This document shows, piece by piece, positions 62,274 through 64,000 of a stretch of 64,000 nt of DNA. The stretch lies in assembly GCA_963719525.1 (NCBI GenBank), contig CAVRCG010000004.1:1922001-1986000 (forward strand), in the 5' to 3' direction. The number at the start of each line of letters is the position of its first letter. The stretch's first letter is position 1. This DNA comes from Bernardetia sp963719525 (GTDB lineage Bacteria; Bacteroidota; Bacteroidia; Cytophagales; Bernardetiaceae). The translations under genes and the position numbers were made by a program. The notes under the pieces are model-generated. The model did not search any database. It had not been told where the DNA came from and was given only the letters and a program-made list of their open reading frames with translations.

Positions 62274-64000
62274 TTATATAGTTATTCCCATTACACAAAT
62301 ATCATCTACTTGTTCGTTTTCTGTTCCCATCCAATTCATCAAATTTCTTTTTAGCGAAACACGTTGATGACGCATCGAAGTACTGTGTGTATCATATAAA
62401 AGTTTTCTAAATTTGGTGGACATAAATTTTCTTCCTTGTTCTCCTCCAAACTGGTCTTGATAACCATCAGAATAAATATAAAAAGCTTCTACGTTGTCCA
62501 AATCAATGACATGATTTGTATATTCTACGTTCATATATTTTTCTGTCCGTCCTCCTATTGGATGTACATCGCCTTTTATGAGAGTTAGATTTGTGTCTGC
62601 GCCACCTTTTTGTCTTCTTTTATGAACATAAACTAGAGGGTTTTTTGCACCTGCAAATTCCATCATTCCGACAGATTTGTCCACTACGACGACAGCCATA
62701 TCCATTCCATCACGATTTCCTGTGGTATCTTGCTTTAAAATTCTTCTGATTTCAGATTGCATAAAATCCAAAATCTTGCTTGGTGTAGTCATTTGTTTTT
62801 GAAGAATTGCTTCATTCAAAAGTGTTGTGCCAAGCAGCGACATAAATGCTCCTGGAACTCCGTGTCCTGTACAATCTCCCACAACAGCGATTTTGCGAGT
62901 ATCTATTTCGCTATACCAATAAAAATCTCCCGAAACTACGTCTTTTGGCTCAAAGAAAACAAAAGAGTCACTAAAAATCTTTTTCAAATCTTGCGTTCCT
63001 CCAAGCATGGCTGATTGAATACGCTGGGCATAATTGATACTAGAAATAAGATTTGTATTCTGTTTTTCTATTTCATTAGATGTTTTCTCAAGCTTCAATT
63101 TGGCTAATTCGGCTTTTGTAATATCCTGAATTGTACCTTTCATTTTGATAAGATTTTCCTCTTTATCAAAAACAGGATATCCTCTTTCTCTTACATAATA
63201 AATTTTCTTCTCTGGGGTTTTGATACGATAAACAGCATTAAATTCTTCTTTGTTGGCTACAGAAAAATCCCAAGCTTCGTTGAGTTTTGGTAAATCTGTA
63301 CTTTCTATCCACGATTTGAATGCTTCTGTATCTTGTGGTATTTGATAATTTTCTACCTTGAATACTTCATCAAAACTATCCGACCATTTAATTTTCTTAG
63401 TAACAATGTTCATATCATAACTCACTATTTGAGCTAATTTTTGAGATTCTTCTAAATTTTCTTTATTTTCTTTTACATAATTGAGAAGTTCTTGCTGCAT
63501 CTTCTTTTGAGCTACTTCTTCACTCACATCTTGAACCGTTCCTATAAAAGTAATAGGTTCTCCATCTTCGTTATAATTGATGATAGAATAAGTACGGTAA
63601 TGTTTCCATTCTTCATTCTGACGATTTTTTGGTCTAGCTCTATAGGTCGTAAAAACTTCTTTTTTGCCTGCCATCATAGCTTCCGAAATTGCTCTTTGAT
63701 GTTCTTCTTGCTCTTCTGGATGAATAATATCATCAAAAACAATTTGGTCTATGATCGTATCCTTTTCCAATCCATATATAGTAGGAAGATTTTCCGAATG
63801 TTTTATTTTTCTTGTTTGAAGATTCCAAACATAACTTCCCATTTTCGCCATTTTTTCGGCATCAGAAAGCATTTGTTGTTGCTGCTCTAATTCTTTTTGA
63901 GAAGATAAAAGTTTTTGAGTTTGGGTTTCTATTATTTTTTCGGCTTGTTTTCTTTGTGTAATATCCATCAAAACGCCATCAAGATATTCTATATTATTAA
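62274..64000 (-). CDS. PAS-PAS-PP2C phosphatase, SpoIIE-type (partial)
   Basis: At least 575 codons of a gene whose 5' end lies beyond position 64000. The frame stays open upstream of the ATG at 63971 and reads NNIEYLDGVLMDITQRKQAE, a PAC-motif junction, so more PAS domains precede. Visible here are a coiled coil, PAS (about KMGSYVWNLQTRKIKHSENL), PAS (KIKWSDSFDEVFKVENYQIP), the helix NLISSINYAQRIQSAMLGG and PP2C: PKDVVSGDFYWYSEIDTRK, VVGDCTGHGVPGAFMSLLGT, NRDGMDMAVVVVDKS and EAFYIYSDGYQDQFGGEQGRKF. The phosphatase metal site looks intact. It is followed by the SpoIIAA-like gene. PAS domains suggest it responds to a small ligand or redox signal. Confidence 0.92.
   Translation of the reverse strand, partial: NNIEYLDGVLMDITQRKQAEKIIETQTQKLLSSQKELEQQQQMLSDAEKMAKMGSYVWNLQTRKIKHSENLPTIYGLEKDTIIDQIVFDDIIHPEEQEEHQRAISEAMMAGKKEVFTTYRARPKNRQNEEWKHYRTYSIINYNEDGEPITFIGTVQDVSEEVAQKKMQQELLNYVKENKENLEESQKLAQIVSYDMNIVTKKIKWSDSFDEVFKVENYQIPQDTEAFKSWIESTDLPKLNEAWDFSVANKEEFNAVYRIKTPEKKIYYVRERGYPVFDKEENLIKMKGTIQDITKAELAKLKLEKTSNEIEKQNTNLISSINYAQRIQSAMLGGTQDLKKIFSDSFVFFEPKDVVSGDFYWYSEIDTRKIAVVGDCTGHGVPGAFMSLLGTTLLNEAILQKQMTTPSKILDFMQSEIRRILKQDTTGNRDGMDMAVVVVDKSVGMMEFAGAKNPLVYVHKRRQKGGADTNLTLIKGDVHPIGGRTEKYMNVEYTNHVIDLDNVEAFYIYSDGYQDQFGGEQGRKFMSTKFRKLLYDTHSTSMRHQRVSLKRNLMNWMGTENEQVDDICVMGITI

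Overview
The window is low-GC bacterial chromosome and most likely comes from a gliding-type member of the Bacteroidota (order Cytophagales). The signs are Bacteroidota-type promoters (TTG, a 19-20 base gap, TAnnTTTG), few Shine-Dalgarno sequences, many Cys-anchored lipoproteins, a T9SS-like C-terminus, a TonB-receptor remnant, NhaD, GH3, DUF58 and several SpoIIE-type PP2C phosphatases. A Bernardetia/Flexibacter-like organism fits, but I infer this from gene style and did not test it. I see no rRNA, tRNA, CRISPR array or prophage.

Layout. 0-7 kb: a Res-like helicase-nuclease without its methylase in view, a MscS channel, a thioredoxin-like lipoprotein, an ABC-type permease and a small lipoprotein. 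7-20 kb: NhaD, GcvT, a secreted protein, L34 (rpmH), an M28 peptidase, a zinc-ribbon protein, a POT transporter, an ankyrin-like protein and TilS. 20-25 kb: a 1252-residue secreted fibre-like protein with near-identical internal repeats and an S74 chaperone domain, followed by a scar where two broken genes meet tail to tail. 25-35 kb: RlmB, an FAD oxidoreductase, a CAP-domain lipoprotein, a radical SAM protein, a histidine kinase with two response regulators, L25 and UDP-glucose dehydrogenase. 35-42 kb: two antitoxin-like genes with a 20-codon PIN-toxin remnant, GH3, YqgE, a frameshifted periplasmic-binding-protein gene, CoaD and an RluA-type synthase. 42-46 kb is the mobile part: a GIY-YIG protein, a REP-associated tyrosine transposase between 49-bp direct repeats, an IS110-family recombinase with a structured non-coding leader (possible bridge RNA), and three tandem small membrane proteins. 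46-64 kb is a signalling region: a 1781-residue Ser/Thr kinase-ATPase-GAF-PP2C fusion, a frameshifted cation/proton antiporter, a TPR-PP2C protein, a PD-(D/E)XK protein with heptad repeats, DUF58, an M14 peptidase, a SpoIIAA-like protein and a PAS-PAS-PP2C protein that runs off the end.

The three PP2C proteins share a helix just before the catalytic domain. With the SpoIIAA-like protein and the N-terminal kinase of the largest one, they could form a phosphorylation-based partner-switching network. That is inference.

Spacers hold several short-repeat families. One is a palindrome with core GGGTTTGCAAACCC. Others are a CTCGTG/CACGAG hairpin, a CCACGAA palindrome, a 118-bp repeat present twice in inverted orientation, a 26-bp exact inverted pair, and reiterated low-complexity phrases placed directly before several start codons. 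Two genes carry apparent single frameshifts (near 39340 and 52670), which may be real mutations or sequence errors.
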